Source of the DNA: Ferdinandcohnia sp036962685 | Lineage (GTDB): Bacteria > Bacillota > Bacilli > Bacillales > Bacillaceae_L | Direction of reading: 5' to 3' | DNA length: 64,000 bases | Assembly (NCBI RefSeq): GCF_036962685.1 | Contig: NZ_JBALOP010000013.1 | Coordinates: forward strand, 1-64,000 | Shown: positions 1-9,205 of the stretch, piece after piece | How the letters are laid out: every line of letters begins with the position of its first letter | Numbering within the stretch: the stretch's first letter is position 1 | Made by a program: the position numbers and the translations under genes | The notes under the pieces: model-generated | Database searches by the model: none | Told to the model about the DNA's origin: nothing | The model's input: only the letters and a program-made list of their open reading frames with translations

Positions 1-64
1 AGAGGAAATTTTTCGAGCGTGCTCGAAAAAAATCGGGCGCAAATACGCCAAGGCGAATTTGATT
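1..64 (+). repeat. Dispersed structured repeat, copy A (cut by window edge)
   Basis: This is the right-hand part of a repeat family with further copies at 9206-9402, 55112-55466 and 62880-63055. It shares the segment GGGCGCAAATACGCC followed by AAGGCGAATTTGATT and ends about 20 nt before the TTG start at 84. The central pair of GCCAC/GTGGC and CCCAC/GTGGG hairpins present in other copies is missing. In its place is a perfect palindrome, TTTTTCGAGC-GT-GCTCGAAAAA (about 10-31). The left part lies outside the window. Confidence 0.75.
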
Positions 65-83
65 AGAAAAGAAGGTACATACT

Positions 84-1184
84 TTGTCGAAAACGAAATT
101 GCAATACTGGCTTATTCAAATCCTATTAATTCTAACGATCATCTTTGTTTCAACGAAAATTACATTTTTATTTAAACCGATTGGTGTATTTTTCTCAACA
201 GTCTTTTTCCCAATTTTAATTACTGGATTTCTTTATTTTCTTTTAAATCCGGTCGTCAAATTCCTGCATCGCCATAAAGTTCCGAGGAGTCTTGGAATAT
301 TAATCATTTATATCGTATTTTTTGGGTTAATCGTATTAGCAGGCGTGAATTTAGTACCTGTTATTTCTAACCAATTTACGGCTCTCGGCAATGCCTTACC
401 AGGGTATGCGAATCAAGCGATGGACTTTTTTGAGGAATTCTCTAAATCCTCAGAGTTCAAGTGGATTCAGACTGAACAGCAAGAGCTATTAAATACAATT
501 GAAGAGAAATTAATTGCTTTTGCGAACACTCTTCCAAATCGGATTACAGGTGGTATTTCGCAAATTATTGGGGTAGTAACTAATATTGCAATCATCCTTG
601 TAACCGTGCCATTTCTCTTGTTCTATATGTTCAAGGACGGCGATCGATTACCACACGCCATTGCAAGATTTTTTCCAACTGACTACAGAGACGAAGCTTT
701 AACGATTTTAAAAGAAACTGGCGAAACCCTATCCGCATATATTCAAGGTCAGGTAACCGTAGCATTAGCTGTTGGAACCTTATCCTTTATCGGGTACTTG
801 ATTATTGATTTACCATTTGCGCTTGTGATGGCATTAATCGTTGCAGTGACTAATATTATTCCATATGTTGGACCACTTTTAGGTGGAGCTCCGGCCGTAC
901 TTGTAGCTCTTTTTGACTCCCCTATGAAGGCATTATTAGTGGTGGTTGTGATTGTAATTGCACAGCAAATTGAAGGGAATGTCCTATCCCCTCTTATTCT
1001 TGGGAAGACACTTGATACACATCCAGCGACGATCATTATTCTTTTACTTGCTGCGGGAAATCTAGCAGGCGTGTTGGGCATGATTCTAGCAATTCCAACT
1101 TATGCTGTAATTAAAACAATTGTCATCAATATTGTGAAATTCTTAAAAGCTAAGAAAAAAGCCGACCTTACGGCAGATATTTGA
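84..1184 (+). CDS. AI-2E family transporter (YueF/YtvI-type membrane permease)
   Basis: A 366-residue polytopic membrane protein of the AI-2E transporter family (UPF0118), the size usual for Bacillus members. Hydrophobic segments lie near residues 8-60 and 65-90. An extracytoplasmic helical segment (about 95-155) follows, then a C-terminal membrane block with the family-typical patch NIIPYVGPLLGG and the segment QQIEGNVLSPLILGK. The TTG start is supported by a GAAGG box 8 nt upstream. The family includes exporters of autoinducer-2 and Na+/H+ antiporters, so the substrate cannot be named. The gene sits alone directly downstream of repeat copy A and is closed by a terminator. Confidence 0.9.
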   Translation: MSKTKLQYWLIQILLILTIIFVSTKITFLFKPIGVFFSTVFFPILITGFLYFLLNPVVKFLHRHKVPRSLGILIIYIVFFGLIVLAGVNLVPVISNQFTALGNALPGYANQAMDFFEEFSKSSEFKWIQTEQQELLNTIEEKLIAFANTLPNRITGGISQIIGVVTNIAIILVTVPFLLFYMFKDGDRLPHAIARFFPTDYRDEALTILKETGETLSAYIQGQVTVALAVGTLSFIGYLIIDLPFALVMALIVAVTNIIPYVGPLLGGAPAVLVALFDSPMKALLVVVVIVIAQQIEGNVLSPLILGKTLDTHPATIIILLLAAGNLAGVLGMILAIPTYAVIKTIVINIVKFLKAKKKADLTADI

Positions 1185-1187
1185 ATG

Positions 1188-1221
1188 AAAGCCACGGAAC
1201 GAAAAGTTTCGTGGCTTTTTT
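1188..1221 (+). terminator. Intrinsic terminator
   Basis: A 13-bp stem with one mismatch (AAAGCCACGGAAC / GTTTCGTGGCTTT) and a short A-rich loop, followed by a T run. It ends the AI-2E transporter unit and may also serve the convergent oxidoreductase gene. Confidence 0.85.
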
Positions 1222-1234
1222 AATGCTACAAATT

Positions 1235-2242
1235 TCATATTGTTTCAAGCCCTGTCTCTTTAGCAATTAATTCATAGGATTTAAGTCGGTCCTCTGGGGA
1301 GTGTGTAATGGTGACAATCATAATTTCATCTGCTTGGTATGCCTGTTTAAGTTTTTCGAGTCTATCCTTCACATCCTTTGGATTTCCAATGATGACTTTC
1401 TGTTTCATTTTTTCGAAGCCCTCATGAAGATTCTTTTCATCAAGATATTCCTTTGCTTCTGTAATGGACGGAATACCTTCTTTCCCTTCTCGCTTTTCTC
1501 TTTGCTTACTCCAAACATAAGAACTTAACGCAATGGCTTCTGCTTTCTCTGTAGTTTCAGCACAAATGGCAGAAACAGTGACAATTACACGTGGCTTGTC
1601 CCCTACACTTCGTGGCGTAAAGCTATTCATATATTTTTTGACGATTTCTCTACCATCATTGTCGCTCATGAACAGTCCGAATGTGTATGCCAATCCTTTT
1701 TCCGCAGCTAGTATGGCACTTTTTTTGCTCGTTCCTAGTAACCAAGGTTCAGGGTGTATTGCTGGAATTGGTGCTGCCTTCAAGTTCGCAAATTCATGGT
1801 CATTAGGAAAATCATGATGTATAAAATGAAGCAGCATGTCGATTAGTTCTGGCATCTTCCAAACCTGTTGTAAAAAATTATCTGATAAAGCATTGGTTGC
1901 TTCAGCCGATCCTCCAGGCGCTCTTCCGATACCGATGTCGATCCGATTCGGAAATAAAGTGGCAAGCATATTGTAGACCTCAGCAACCTTATATGGTTTA
2001 TAGTGAGGCAACAGAACAGCACCCGAACCAATCCGAATGGAATTCGTTTGCGAACCAATGTATCCAAGCATAACCTCAGGTGCCGGGCATGCAAGTCCGG
2101 GTAAGTCATGATGTTCAGCAATCCAATACCTTGTATAGCCTAATCGTTCCCCCGCTTGTGCCAACTTCATTGATTCAGTTAATGCCTCCTGTGGAGTTTG
2201 ATTAGCTGAAATAGGAGCTTGATCTAAAATACTTAATTTCAT
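1235..2242 (-). CDS. LLM class flavin-dependent oxidoreductase (MsnO8-like)
   Basis: A 335-residue luciferase-like monooxygenase. It starts with the LSILDQAPIS segment typical of the single-subunit MsnO8 type, followed by RYWIAEHHD, an early strand/helix of the TIM barrel. It also carries RIGSGAVLLPHYKPYKVAE and the DIGIGRAPGG loop, which in this fold lines the flavin pocket. These enzymes use FMNH2 supplied by a separate reductase and O2; the organic substrate is unknown. The 11-bp gap to ykvR upstream suggests co-transcription. A paralogue lies at 21417-22418. Confidence 0.9.
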   Translation of the reverse strand: MKLSILDQAPISANQTPQEALTESMKLAQAGERLGYTRYWIAEHHDLPGLACPAPEVMLGYIGSQTNSIRIGSGAVLLPHYKPYKVAEVYNMLATLFPNRIDIGIGRAPGGSAEATNALSDNFLQQVWKMPELIDMLLHFIHHDFPNDHEFANLKAAPIPAIHPEPWLLGTSKKSAILAAEKGLAYTFGLFMSDNDGREIVKKYMNSFTPRSVGDKPRVIVTVSAICAETTEKAEAIALSSYVWSKQREKREGKEGIPSITEAKEYLDEKNLHEGFEKMKQKVIIGNPKDVKDRLEKLKQAYQADEIMIVTITHSPEDRLKSYELIAKETGLETI

Positions 2243-2253
2243 CTAAAACCCTC

Positions 2254-2538
2254 CTATTCCCGAATTTCACGAAGAGTTAATGTGAAATCTCCTACCTGAT
2301 TTTTTTCATAAAGATTCGTGATTGAAGTTGAGTATTCATGGATTGTAGCCGTACAAGCAATATTTCGTTCTGGAACCTTTAAATCAAAATTCCCTTTATA
2401 TAAAAGAGTTGTAACATCATGGTAATCTTCACTTGATACTTTAAAATCTATTTTTATTAATAATCGATCATTTTCAGTTTCATCATGGTAATTCGATACA
2501 TCCAATTTGTAATCATTTAAGTATATTTCAGTAACCAA
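2254..2538 (-). CDS. ykvR: YkvR-like protein (DUF3219)
   Basis: A 94-residue soluble protein. The spacing of conserved segments (YHDVTTLLYKG, VPERNIACTATI, YSTSITNLYE) resembles Bacillus subtilis YkvR as I recall it. It looks like a compact all-beta domain without signal peptide or membrane segment. It lies 3 bp downstream of the methyltransferase gene and 11 bp upstream of the LLM oxidoreductase gene, so the three genes probably form one operon. The function of the family is unknown. Confidence 0.82.
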   Translation of the reverse strand: MVTEIYLNDYKLDVSNYHDETENDRLLIKIDFKVSSEDYHDVTTLLYKGNFDLKVPERNIACTATIHEYSTSITNLYEKNQVGDFTLTLREIRE

Positions 2539-2541
2539 AGG

Positions 2542-3144
2542 TCAGCACTCCTGTTTATTATTTTTAATTTCCATCGTAATGAAGAGTCCATTAAAAAATT
2601 CTGTTATGTCAACAATAGTTAATCCATTTTCTTTTACTAGTCTCTCTGTCTCCCTATTTAAACAACAGCCATCACATATTTTTTTCCATGCAGGTGTAAG
2701 CCATTCCTGAAGGTTTGACAAAAATGGGTTCCTCATTTTTACGTGTTCAAACATAAGTATTTTTCCATTAGGTTTGCAAACCCTTTTCATTTCAAGTATT
2801 GCCTTTTTTGCATCTGGAATCGTGCAAAAAACTAGTGTCGCTACTATTGTGTCAAATGTATTATCGTCAAAAGGTAGTTTTTCTGCATCCGCTTGAATAA
2901 TTTCAATCGGAACAATAGCTTGCGCTTTATTTTCATTTGCTCTATTTGACATAAGTGGATTAGGTTCGATTGCCGTAACGCTTCGAACATCGCGATATAG
3001 CGGAAAATTAATCCCTGTTCCAGAACCGAGTTCGAGCACTTGTCCAGTTGCTTTTGAAAGTAAATGACTTCGAATCGAGATGAATTTTCTTTTTTCGAGT
3101 GGTTTCATAAAGAGGTCGTAAAGCGTTGGAAATAACGTACTCAT
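2542..3144 (-). CDS. Class I SAM-dependent methyltransferase
   Basis: A 200-residue methyltransferase. Motif I, VLELGSGTG, lies at about residues 37-45, followed by an acidic loop (VTAIEPNPLM), the QADAEKLPF motif near residue 90 and the strand FDTIVATLVFCTI. This is the UbiE/type 11 fold, so it probably methylates a small molecule. The chosen ATG (MSTLFP) has AGGAG 9 nt upstream; an in-frame ATG 30 codons earlier has no such support. A C-terminal CDGCC segment is notable. The substrate is not evident from the neighbours. Confidence 0.85.
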   Translation of the reverse strand: MSTLFPTLYDLFMKPLEKRKFISIRSHLLSKATGQVLELGSGTGINFPLYRDVRSVTAIEPNPLMSNRANENKAQAIVPIEIIQADAEKLPFDDNTFDTIVATLVFCTIPDAKKAILEMKRVCKPNGKILMFEHVKMRNPFLSNLQEWLTPAWKKICDGCCLNRETERLVKENGLTIVDITEFFNGLFITMEIKNNKQEC

Positions 3145-3283
3145 TTTTTCAACTCCTATTTTCATCAATATGTTAATTATATAATAGTTTTTACGAGGAT
3201 TTCGACTAATTGGTATGTAGCATGAACATGTCATGCAAAAATGGGTAAGATAAAAACGAAACAGAATTAAGGAGTTGTATGTT

Positions 3284-3595
3284 TTGAGATTCCAGTGGAA
3301 TTTAATATTAGGGCTTATCTTTGCATTGATTATCGCTATATTTGCTGTAGTAAATGTGGATTCTGTAAGAGTTAATTTTGTATTTGGTTATACAGAAATA
3401 CCACTTATTTTAATCATTTTGGGGTCCGCTTTACTTGGTGGTCTGATTGTAGGTATGTTTGGGATTCTTCGTCAATACAAGCAGCAGAGACAAATAAAAA
3501 AGTTAGAAAAAGAAATTGAGCAAGTTAAAGCTGCGAAGGGTGAGAAAGCACCCGTAGAGTCAAAAAACGAAGTAGAAACAATTGAAAAAGGATAA
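3284..3595 (+). CDS. LapA-domain small membrane protein (YrvD-like)
   Basis: A 103-residue protein with two transmembrane helices (about residues 6-27 and 40-62) separated by a short loop containing VRVNFVFGYTEIPL, the hallmark of the LapA_dom/DUF1049 family. A charged, coiled-coil-prone tail (about 65-103) follows. The TTG at 3284 is preferred because AAGGAG ends 9 nt upstream; the earlier in-frame TTG at 3275 abuts that site. In Gram-negative bacteria LapA works in envelope LPS assembly; the role in Firmicutes is unknown. Transcribed alone. Confidence 0.85.
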   Translation: MRFQWNLILGLIFALIIAIFAVVNVDSVRVNFVFGYTEIPLILIILGSALLGGLIVGMFGILRQYKQQRQIKKLEKEIEQVKAAKGEKAPVESKNEVETIEKG

Positions 3596-3599
3596 AATA

Positions 3600-3623
3600 G
3601 GAAAGGTGCAAAACCTTTCCTTA
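3600..3623. terminator. Short terminator-like hairpin between convergent genes
   Basis: GGAAAGGT and ACCTTTCC form an 8-bp stem with a small loop between the convergent LapA-like and helicase genes. T tracts are weak on both sides, so termination efficiency is uncertain. Confidence 0.55.
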
Positions 3624-5819
3624 ATCTATCTTTACCCCTTCTGCGGGCTCTAACAACCCCATTTCCAGGCAGGTTTCAAGTAGTAATGCTTTCTTCTCTC
3701 TTTGAAATTGAATTTCGATTTTTTCGTCAGAGACTGAAACGATTGTTCCGTGTCCAAAAACACGATGCTTCACAACCATTCCCTCTTGTATTTCATTTGC
3801 CTTTTTAATCGCATTTGGATTATAAGGGACAGCCGATTTTTTCCGCGCCTGCTTTTTCTGAGGCTCCGAAGCTTGCACCCTAGCTGGCGGTGAGATAATG
3901 TTCTTTACATTTGCGACAAGACGAGACTGAGCGACATCTTTTCCATTTTGTTTTTTATAGGATAAAAGCTCCAGCTCCTGTTCAGCACGCGTCATCCCAA
4001 CATAAAATAGTCGTACTGCCTCCTCCATTAGACTGCGGTCACCATCTTTATATTTATTAATCTCATCATGCGAAGGAATCACACCTTCAATTAGATCAAT
4101 CATATAAACTTTTTTAAACTCAAGCCCTTTTGAACTATGAAATGTGGAAAGCGTGATGGCATCTTTATTCTTATTAAATTTCGAGGCTTTCATCAGATTT
4201 TCGAGATGCTTTAATCGTTCTGCAAATTGCTCCATTGTTTCAAGAGTATCTGCAATTTCCTCAAGGGTTTGAAGCACACTGAAGAGATAATCCGTTTTAA
4301 ATCCGAGCTTCTTGCTCATTTCCTTAAGTGTCTTGTCATAACCAATCTGGTCCCTAATTAATTTAATCGCTTTAAGTGGCTTGACCCCCTTCATCTGTTG
4401 AAAGGTTTTCTGGCATGCTTGAATTTGTTTCACTTGATAGTCTTTTAAGCTTTTATTTTGTAAAAGTCTTGCAAAAATAGACTCATTTGGCTCCTTTTTT
4501 GTCAAATCGAACAATTGTTCTCTTGATATATAAAACCCACATTTGGTGTAAATTTGCTGAAAAATATCCACTCGTTTATCGGTAAATGTCATTCTCATAA
4601 AATTCAAGATATCTTTCACAACCCAATGTGAGAAAAAGCGATTATCAGAATCCTTTATATAAAAAGGAATTTGATTCCGTTCAAGTTCATTAATTAGCAT
4701 GATAGATGAAGAGTTGTTCCGGTATAGGACAGCCACATCCTTCTTCTTTTCCACCCTATCAATTACTTGCACAATATATTTTGCTTGAATTCGATAATCC
4801 TCAAATTGTGTAATTTCAATTGGTTTATGATTAGGGTTTTCAGTGAACATATTTTTGTCGTAGCGGTCTTTATTCCGCTTAATGAACCGATTGGCAACAT
4901 CGACGATATCCTTTGATGAACGATAGTTCTGCTCCATTTTTAGGATAACCGCATTCGGATATACTTTTTTAAAATCGAGCAAATACTTCGGCTCCGCTCC
5001 ACGCCAGGAATAAATCGATTGATCATCGTCTGCCACGACATATAGATTTTGATGATGCTTTACAAGCTTCTCGATGATTTCATGTTGAACGAGTGACGTA
5101 TCCTGGCTTTCATCTGTAAGAACATAATCATAACGGTCTTGGTATTTTCGAAGAATCATTTTATCCTTACTAAATGTATCATTTGCTATCGTTAGCATAT
5201 CGTCATAGTCCAGTAAGAGATGCTTTGGGTTTGCATTCTTTATTTTTTCATATTCCTCAAAAATGTTCTCGACAAATGGTATGTCACAATCTATATTTTC
5301 CCACTCATCTCGTGGCAGCAGTTTATTTTTAACAAAACTAATATAAGTTGTTAATTCTTCAAGCTGCTCTTCCGTAATATTTTCACCATTAGTAGATTTA
5401 AAAATTTTTCGTAATAGTAGTTTTTTATTTGGACCGCCATCTTGATTTCCTTCAATCAACTGGTAAGAAATTTTTTGATTATAAAAATAATCCCGCACCA
5501 CCTGAAATGCAAGACTATGAATAGTTGAAAAGTCTACTGAATCCGAAGGGTGATCTGGAAAGAAGCGAGCAAATCTTTCTTTCATATCGGCTGCAGATGC
5601 ACGGCTAAAGGTTACTGCCTTTATGCGTGAAGGTTTGACCCTTTCTTCTTCTATTAAATAACCGATTCGCATGATTGTTGTCGTCGTTTTACCTGAACCA
5701 GGTGAAGCTAGTAGGAGTAAAGGTCCCCTTGTGTGGAGAACGGCCTTTTTTTGAACGTCATTTAGCTGTACACCGAGTTGTTCTCTCTTTCTATTAAAAA
5801 AGCATTCCCCATCATTCAC
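3621..5819 (-). CDS. UvrD/PcrA-type superfamily 1 DNA helicase (YjcD-like)
   Basis: A 732-residue SF1A 3'-5' helicase. The Q-motif region LNDVQKKAVLH lies near residue 19 and Walker A, ASPGSGKTTT, at 38-47. Motif II is the sequence TDESQD, motif III DDDQSIYSWRGAEP, motif IV QNYRSS, motif V TFHSSKGLEFKKVY and motif VI VRLFYVGMTRAEQEL. The C-terminal ~50 residues (HRVFGHGTIVSV) form the small beta domain found at the end of PcrA-like proteins. B. subtilis YjcD is the nearest type I recall by size and layout. Probable role: DNA repair or replication-transcription conflict resolution. Single gene. Confidence 0.9.
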   Translation of the reverse strand: MNDGECFFNRKREQLGVQLNDVQKKAVLHTRGPLLLLASPGSGKTTTTIMRIGYLIEEERVKPSRIKAVTFSRASAADMKERFARFFPDHPSDSVDFSTIHSLAFQVVRDYFYNQKISYQLIEGNQDGGPNKKLLLRKIFKSTNGENITEEQLEELTTYISFVKNKLLPRDEWENIDCDIPFVENIFEEYEKIKNANPKHLLLDYDDMLTIANDTFSKDKMILRKYQDRYDYVLTDESQDTSLVQHEIIEKLVKHHQNLYVVADDDQSIYSWRGAEPKYLLDFKKVYPNAVILKMEQNYRSSKDIVDVANRFIKRNKDRYDKNMFTENPNHKPIEITQFEDYRIQAKYIVQVIDRVEKKKDVAVLYRNNSSSIMLINELERNQIPFYIKDSDNRFFSHWVVKDILNFMRMTFTDKRVDIFQQIYTKCGFYISREQLFDLTKKEPNESIFARLLQNKSLKDYQVKQIQACQKTFQQMKGVKPLKAIKLIRDQIGYDKTLKEMSKKLGFKTDYLFSVLQTLEEIADTLETMEQFAERLKHLENLMKASKFNKNKDAITLSTFHSSKGLEFKKVYMIDLIEGVIPSHDEINKYKDGDRSLMEEAVRLFYVGMTRAEQELELLSYKKQNGKDVAQSRLVANVKNIISPPARVQASEPQKKQARKKSAVPYNPNAIKKANEIQEGMVVKHRVFGHGTIVSVSDEKIEIQFQREKKALLLETCLEMGLLEPAEGVKID

Positions 5820-5968
5820 TTAATCCCACCTCCCAAATCATTCAAAACTCCATTATAAATTCTATCACTTTTATTGACAATGTAGTTGTAATCTATACTT
5901 TCTTTAAGACATAAAACAAGGGAATAATTGGTACGTTATATAAAGGAAGAAAATTAGAGGTGATAATC

Positions 5969-7357
5969 TTGGATTATAGAATTGAAAAAGACACGATGGG
6001 TGAAATCAAGGTTCCAGTGAATGCCTACTGGGCTGCCCAAACCCAACGGAGTAAAGAAAATTTTCGAATCGGAACGGAAAAGATGCCACAAGGGGTAATT
6101 GAAGCTTTTGCTATATTAAAAAGAAGTGCAGCCATCACAAATGAAAAGCTTGGGAAACTAAGTGCTAATAAAGCAAAAGCAATTATAAATGCTTGTGATG
6201 AGATTCTATCAGGAAGTATTTTTGACCATTTTCCACTTGTTGTGTGGCAAACCGGTAGCGGGACGCAAAGTAATATGAATGTAAATGAGGTTATTGCTAA
6301 CCGTGCCAACCAGTGGTTAAAGGATCACCGAATTGAGGATAAAGTCCATCCGAATGATGATGTCAATATGAGTCAAAGTTCAAATGACACTTTTCCAACT
6401 GCCATGCATATTGCTGGTGTGAAAGCTGTAAATGAACGTCTTCTCCCTGCTATAGATACGTTACAAGCTACTTTAGAACAAAAGGAAAAAGAGTTTGCGA
6501 ACATCGTAAAAATTGGTAGAACCCATCTTCAGGATGCTACTCCGTTAACTCTTGGTCAAGAAATAAGCGGCTGGGTCCATATGTTAAGGCGCTCTAAGGA
6601 GATGATTATAGAATCAACTGATAAAATGCTCGCGCTTGCGATTGGCGGCACAGCAGTTGGAACTGGGATAAATGCTCATCCGAAGTTTGGCGAATATGTT
6701 GCGAAGGAAATTTCGGAGTACACCAAGCTCTCCTTTCTTTCATCCGAAAATAAATTCCATGCCCTAACCAGTCACGATGAGCTCGTTTATGCTCACGGAG
6801 CTTTAAAAGCTTTGGCAGCAGATTTAATGAAAATTGCAAATGATGTAAGATGGCTTGCGAGTGGTCCACGTTGTGGTATTGGGGAACTTATGATTCCTGA
6901 AAATGAACCAGGAAGCTCAATCATGCCTGGAAAGGTTAACCCGACACAGAGTGAGGCTCTAACCATGGTTGCTGTTCAGGTCATGGGCAATGATGCAACC
7001 ATTGGAATTGCTGCAAGTCAAGGGAATTTTGAGCTTAATGTATTTAAGCCGGTGATTATTTATAATTATCTTCAATCTGTAAGACTTTTAGCTGATTCAA
7101 TCGAATCTTTCAATAAAAATTGCGCAATCGGTATTCAAGCAAATCAAGCAATTATCTCTAAAAACCTACAAGATTCATTGATGCTTGTAACTGCCTTAAA
7201 TCCTTATATTGGCTATGAAAAAGCAGCTAAAATGGCAAAACATGCACATGCACATAATACTTCTTTAAAAGACGCGGCCATGCAGCTAGGAATTTTAACA
7301 GATGAACAATTTGAACAATATGTAAAACCTGAGGAAATGGTGCATCCAAAGGAATAA
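5969..7357 (+). CDS. fumC: Fumarate hydratase class II
   Basis: A 462-residue class II fumarase converting fumarate to L-malate in the TCA cycle; an oxygen-stable homotetramer in the family. Conserved regions include WQTGSGTQSNMN (about 93-104), HPNDDVNMSQSSNDTFPTA (about 127-145), KIGRTHLQDATP (about 181-192) and the signature GSSIMPGKVNPTQ (about 315-327). The start TTG at 5969 is chosen because AGAGGTGAT lies just upstream and the product then begins MDYRIEKDTMGE, as in B. subtilis FumC; the GTG at 5960 overlaps that binding site. Monocistronic, followed by a terminator. Confidence 0.97.
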   Translation: MDYRIEKDTMGEIKVPVNAYWAAQTQRSKENFRIGTEKMPQGVIEAFAILKRSAAITNEKLGKLSANKAKAIINACDEILSGSIFDHFPLVVWQTGSGTQSNMNVNEVIANRANQWLKDHRIEDKVHPNDDVNMSQSSNDTFPTAMHIAGVKAVNERLLPAIDTLQATLEQKEKEFANIVKIGRTHLQDATPLTLGQEISGWVHMLRRSKEMIIESTDKMLALAIGGTAVGTGINAHPKFGEYVAKEISEYTKLSFLSSENKFHALTSHDELVYAHGALKALAADLMKIANDVRWLASGPRCGIGELMIPENEPGSSIMPGKVNPTQSEALTMVAVQVMGNDATIGIAASQGNFELNVFKPVIIYNYLQSVRLLADSIESFNKNCAIGIQANQAIISKNLQDSLMLVTALNPYIGYEKAAKMAKHAHAHNTSLKDAAMQLGILTDEQFEQYVKPEEMVHPKE

Positions 7358-7359
7358 TG

Positions 7360-7392
7360 AATAGCCTTCCATGTCCGGAAGGCTATTCGTTT
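7360..7392. terminator. Terminator between fumC and pepF
   Basis: A perfect 11-bp stem, AATAGCCTTCC / GGAAGGCTATT, with a 6-nt loop between convergent genes. A T-rich stretch follows on the plus strand. Confidence 0.8.
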
Positions 7393-9182
7393 TATAACGC
7401 TGAAAATTCCTCTACTAAATCGTTGAATTTTTTTAGTGAATTTTCAATCGGATATGGAGTTGTAAGGTCTACCCCTGTCTTTTTCAACAGCTCAAGCGGG
7501 TAGTCAGAACTGCCACTTTTTAAGAATTCAAGATAAGAAATTAATGTTGTTTCGTCCCCTTCAAGAATTTTCGTTGCAATATGAATGGCTGATGCAAATC
7601 CTGTAGCGTACTTATACACATAAAATGGACGGTAAAAATGCGGGATTCTAGCCCAACCATATTGGACTTCGTCATCAAATACAAGATCCTCGCCATGGTA
7701 TTCTCTAAATAATCCCTCGTATACTTCACTAAAGGATTCTACATTTAAAGGCAGACCTTGTTCGGCCATTTCATGTGTCTTCTTCTCAAACTCAGCAAAC
7801 ATAACTTGTGTAAATAAAGTCCCTTTAAATTTATCAATAAAATGATTGATGAGGAATTTTTTGACCTCCTCATTTTCTTCCGTGTTCAATAGGTAGTTGA
7901 TTAATAATACCTCGTTCACAGTTGAAGCAACCTCTGCAACAAAAATACTATAACGTGCTGTAATTTGTGGTTGGTGCTCAGAGCTTAATTTACTGTGAAC
8001 TCCGTGGCCACATTCATGAACCAATGTAAATAAACTATCCAGGTCATCCTGATGATTTAAAAGAATATATGGATGTACTCCATACACACCTAGATTATAA
8101 GCGCCTGAACGCTTTCCAGGTGTCTCCCTAACGTCAAAATAACGAGCTTTTCTAAATTCCTTGAGTGTATTGACATAATCTTCACCTAATGGAGCAAGCG
8201 CCTTACACATAGTTTCAAATGCCTCATCGTAGGAGATATCTTTCTTAGCCCCACTAACTAGAGGAACGCTTAAATCGTATTGATGAAGCTCATCAAGACC
8301 CAACTTTTCCTTGCGAATTCGTGTGTATTTGTGCATCGCACCGATATTTTTCTTCGTTGTTTCGATGAGATTTTCATAGACGTCTTTTGGAACATTATCG
8401 CCAAATAATGCTTTTTCAAGTGCTGATGGATAGTGCCTGAGCTTTGAGATTGTGACATTATTTTTAATTGCCGCTGACAACGTTGATGCAATTGAATTTT
8501 TCAAGTGTAGATAAGGCTCATAATAGGCTTTATATGCTTCCTTACGCTTCTGCCGATCCTCATCTTCAATAAGCTTTGCGTACATCCCCCTTGTAAGTTC
8601 AACCTTCTCACCATTATCTTTCGTAACCTTCCCAAAACGAATATCGGCATTATTCATCATTCCATATGTCGTACTTGGTGCTGAAAGAGCTTCACCTAAT
8701 CGGGATAAAATTTCTTCTTGATCTTTATTCAATACATGTGGCTTATAACGGAAGGATTCCAAAAGGTCTTTTTCAAAATACTGAAGTCCTTCTTCTTCAG
8801 CAATGTAACGTTTTAATGTTTCTTCATCTAAGCTTAATAAAAAAGGCATGAAAAAAGAATTCGCTGAGCTCACCTTTACGCTTAGCTGTTTGGCGCGGTC
8901 TAAATAAGATTGTGATTTTGTCACACGTGTGTCTTCATCTACCTTTAACATTGCATATGCAAAAAGCTTGTTAAAATGGAAGGACATTTTTTCACTCAAG
9001 GTTAAATACTCAAATAATGAATGTCCGTCATGGATATTTCCATCAAATGTTGAGAGCTCCTCGCCCATCTTTTCAATAAGCTGATAAACATCCTCCCATT
9101 TACTTAGGTCAGAATAAAGATCATCCAAGTTCCATTTTTCTTGTTCAGGCACTTCACTTCGAGAGGTATACGTAGTTGTCAT
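7392..9182 (-). CDS. pepF: Oligoendopeptidase F (M3B family zinc metallopeptidase)
   Basis: A 596-residue cytoplasmic oligopeptidase. The zinc site HECGH lies at about residues 389-393 and the distal glutamate is probably in FVAEVAS near residue 417. The N-terminal half is the helical lid domain of the M3 family; no signal peptide. It degrades short peptides. The ATG at 9182 (MTTTYTS) has AAGGAG 8-9 nt upstream. A longer reading to 9254 would translate the dispersed repeat and is rejected. The 5' leader contains repeat copy B in the same orientation. Confidence 0.95.
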   Translation of the reverse strand: MTTTYTSRSEVPEQEKWNLDDLYSDLSKWEDVYQLIEKMGEELSTFDGNIHDGHSLFEYLTLSEKMSFHFNKLFAYAMLKVDEDTRVTKSQSYLDRAKQLSVKVSSANSFFMPFLLSLDEETLKRYIAEEEGLQYFEKDLLESFRYKPHVLNKDQEEILSRLGEALSAPSTTYGMMNNADIRFGKVTKDNGEKVELTRGMYAKLIEDEDRQKRKEAYKAYYEPYLHLKNSIASTLSAAIKNNVTISKLRHYPSALEKALFGDNVPKDVYENLIETTKKNIGAMHKYTRIRKEKLGLDELHQYDLSVPLVSGAKKDISYDEAFETMCKALAPLGEDYVNTLKEFRKARYFDVRETPGKRSGAYNLGVYGVHPYILLNHQDDLDSLFTLVHECGHGVHSKLSSEHQPQITARYSIFVAEVASTVNEVLLINYLLNTEENEEVKKFLINHFIDKFKGTLFTQVMFAEFEKKTHEMAEQGLPLNVESFSEVYEGLFREYHGEDLVFDDEVQYGWARIPHFYRPFYVYKYATGFASAIHIATKILEGDETTLISYLEFLKSGSSDYPLELLKKTGVDLTTPYPIENSLKKFNDLVEEFSAL

Positions 9183-9205
9183 GGCAATTCTCCTTTTGTT
9201 AAAAT

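Noticed and set aside
749..1081. Minus-strand ORF of 110 codons inside the AI-2E permease gene
   Set aside because: Antisense shadow of a well-conserved membrane protein, with no ribosome binding site and a low-complexity translation. Similar shadows at 6025-6309, 24954-25265, 29276-29683 and 37674-37973 were dropped for the same reason.
5874..5902. fumC promoter with TTGACA and TATACT
   Set aside because: Both boxes look good but the spacer is only 14 bp, too short for a SigA promoter, so it was not listed.
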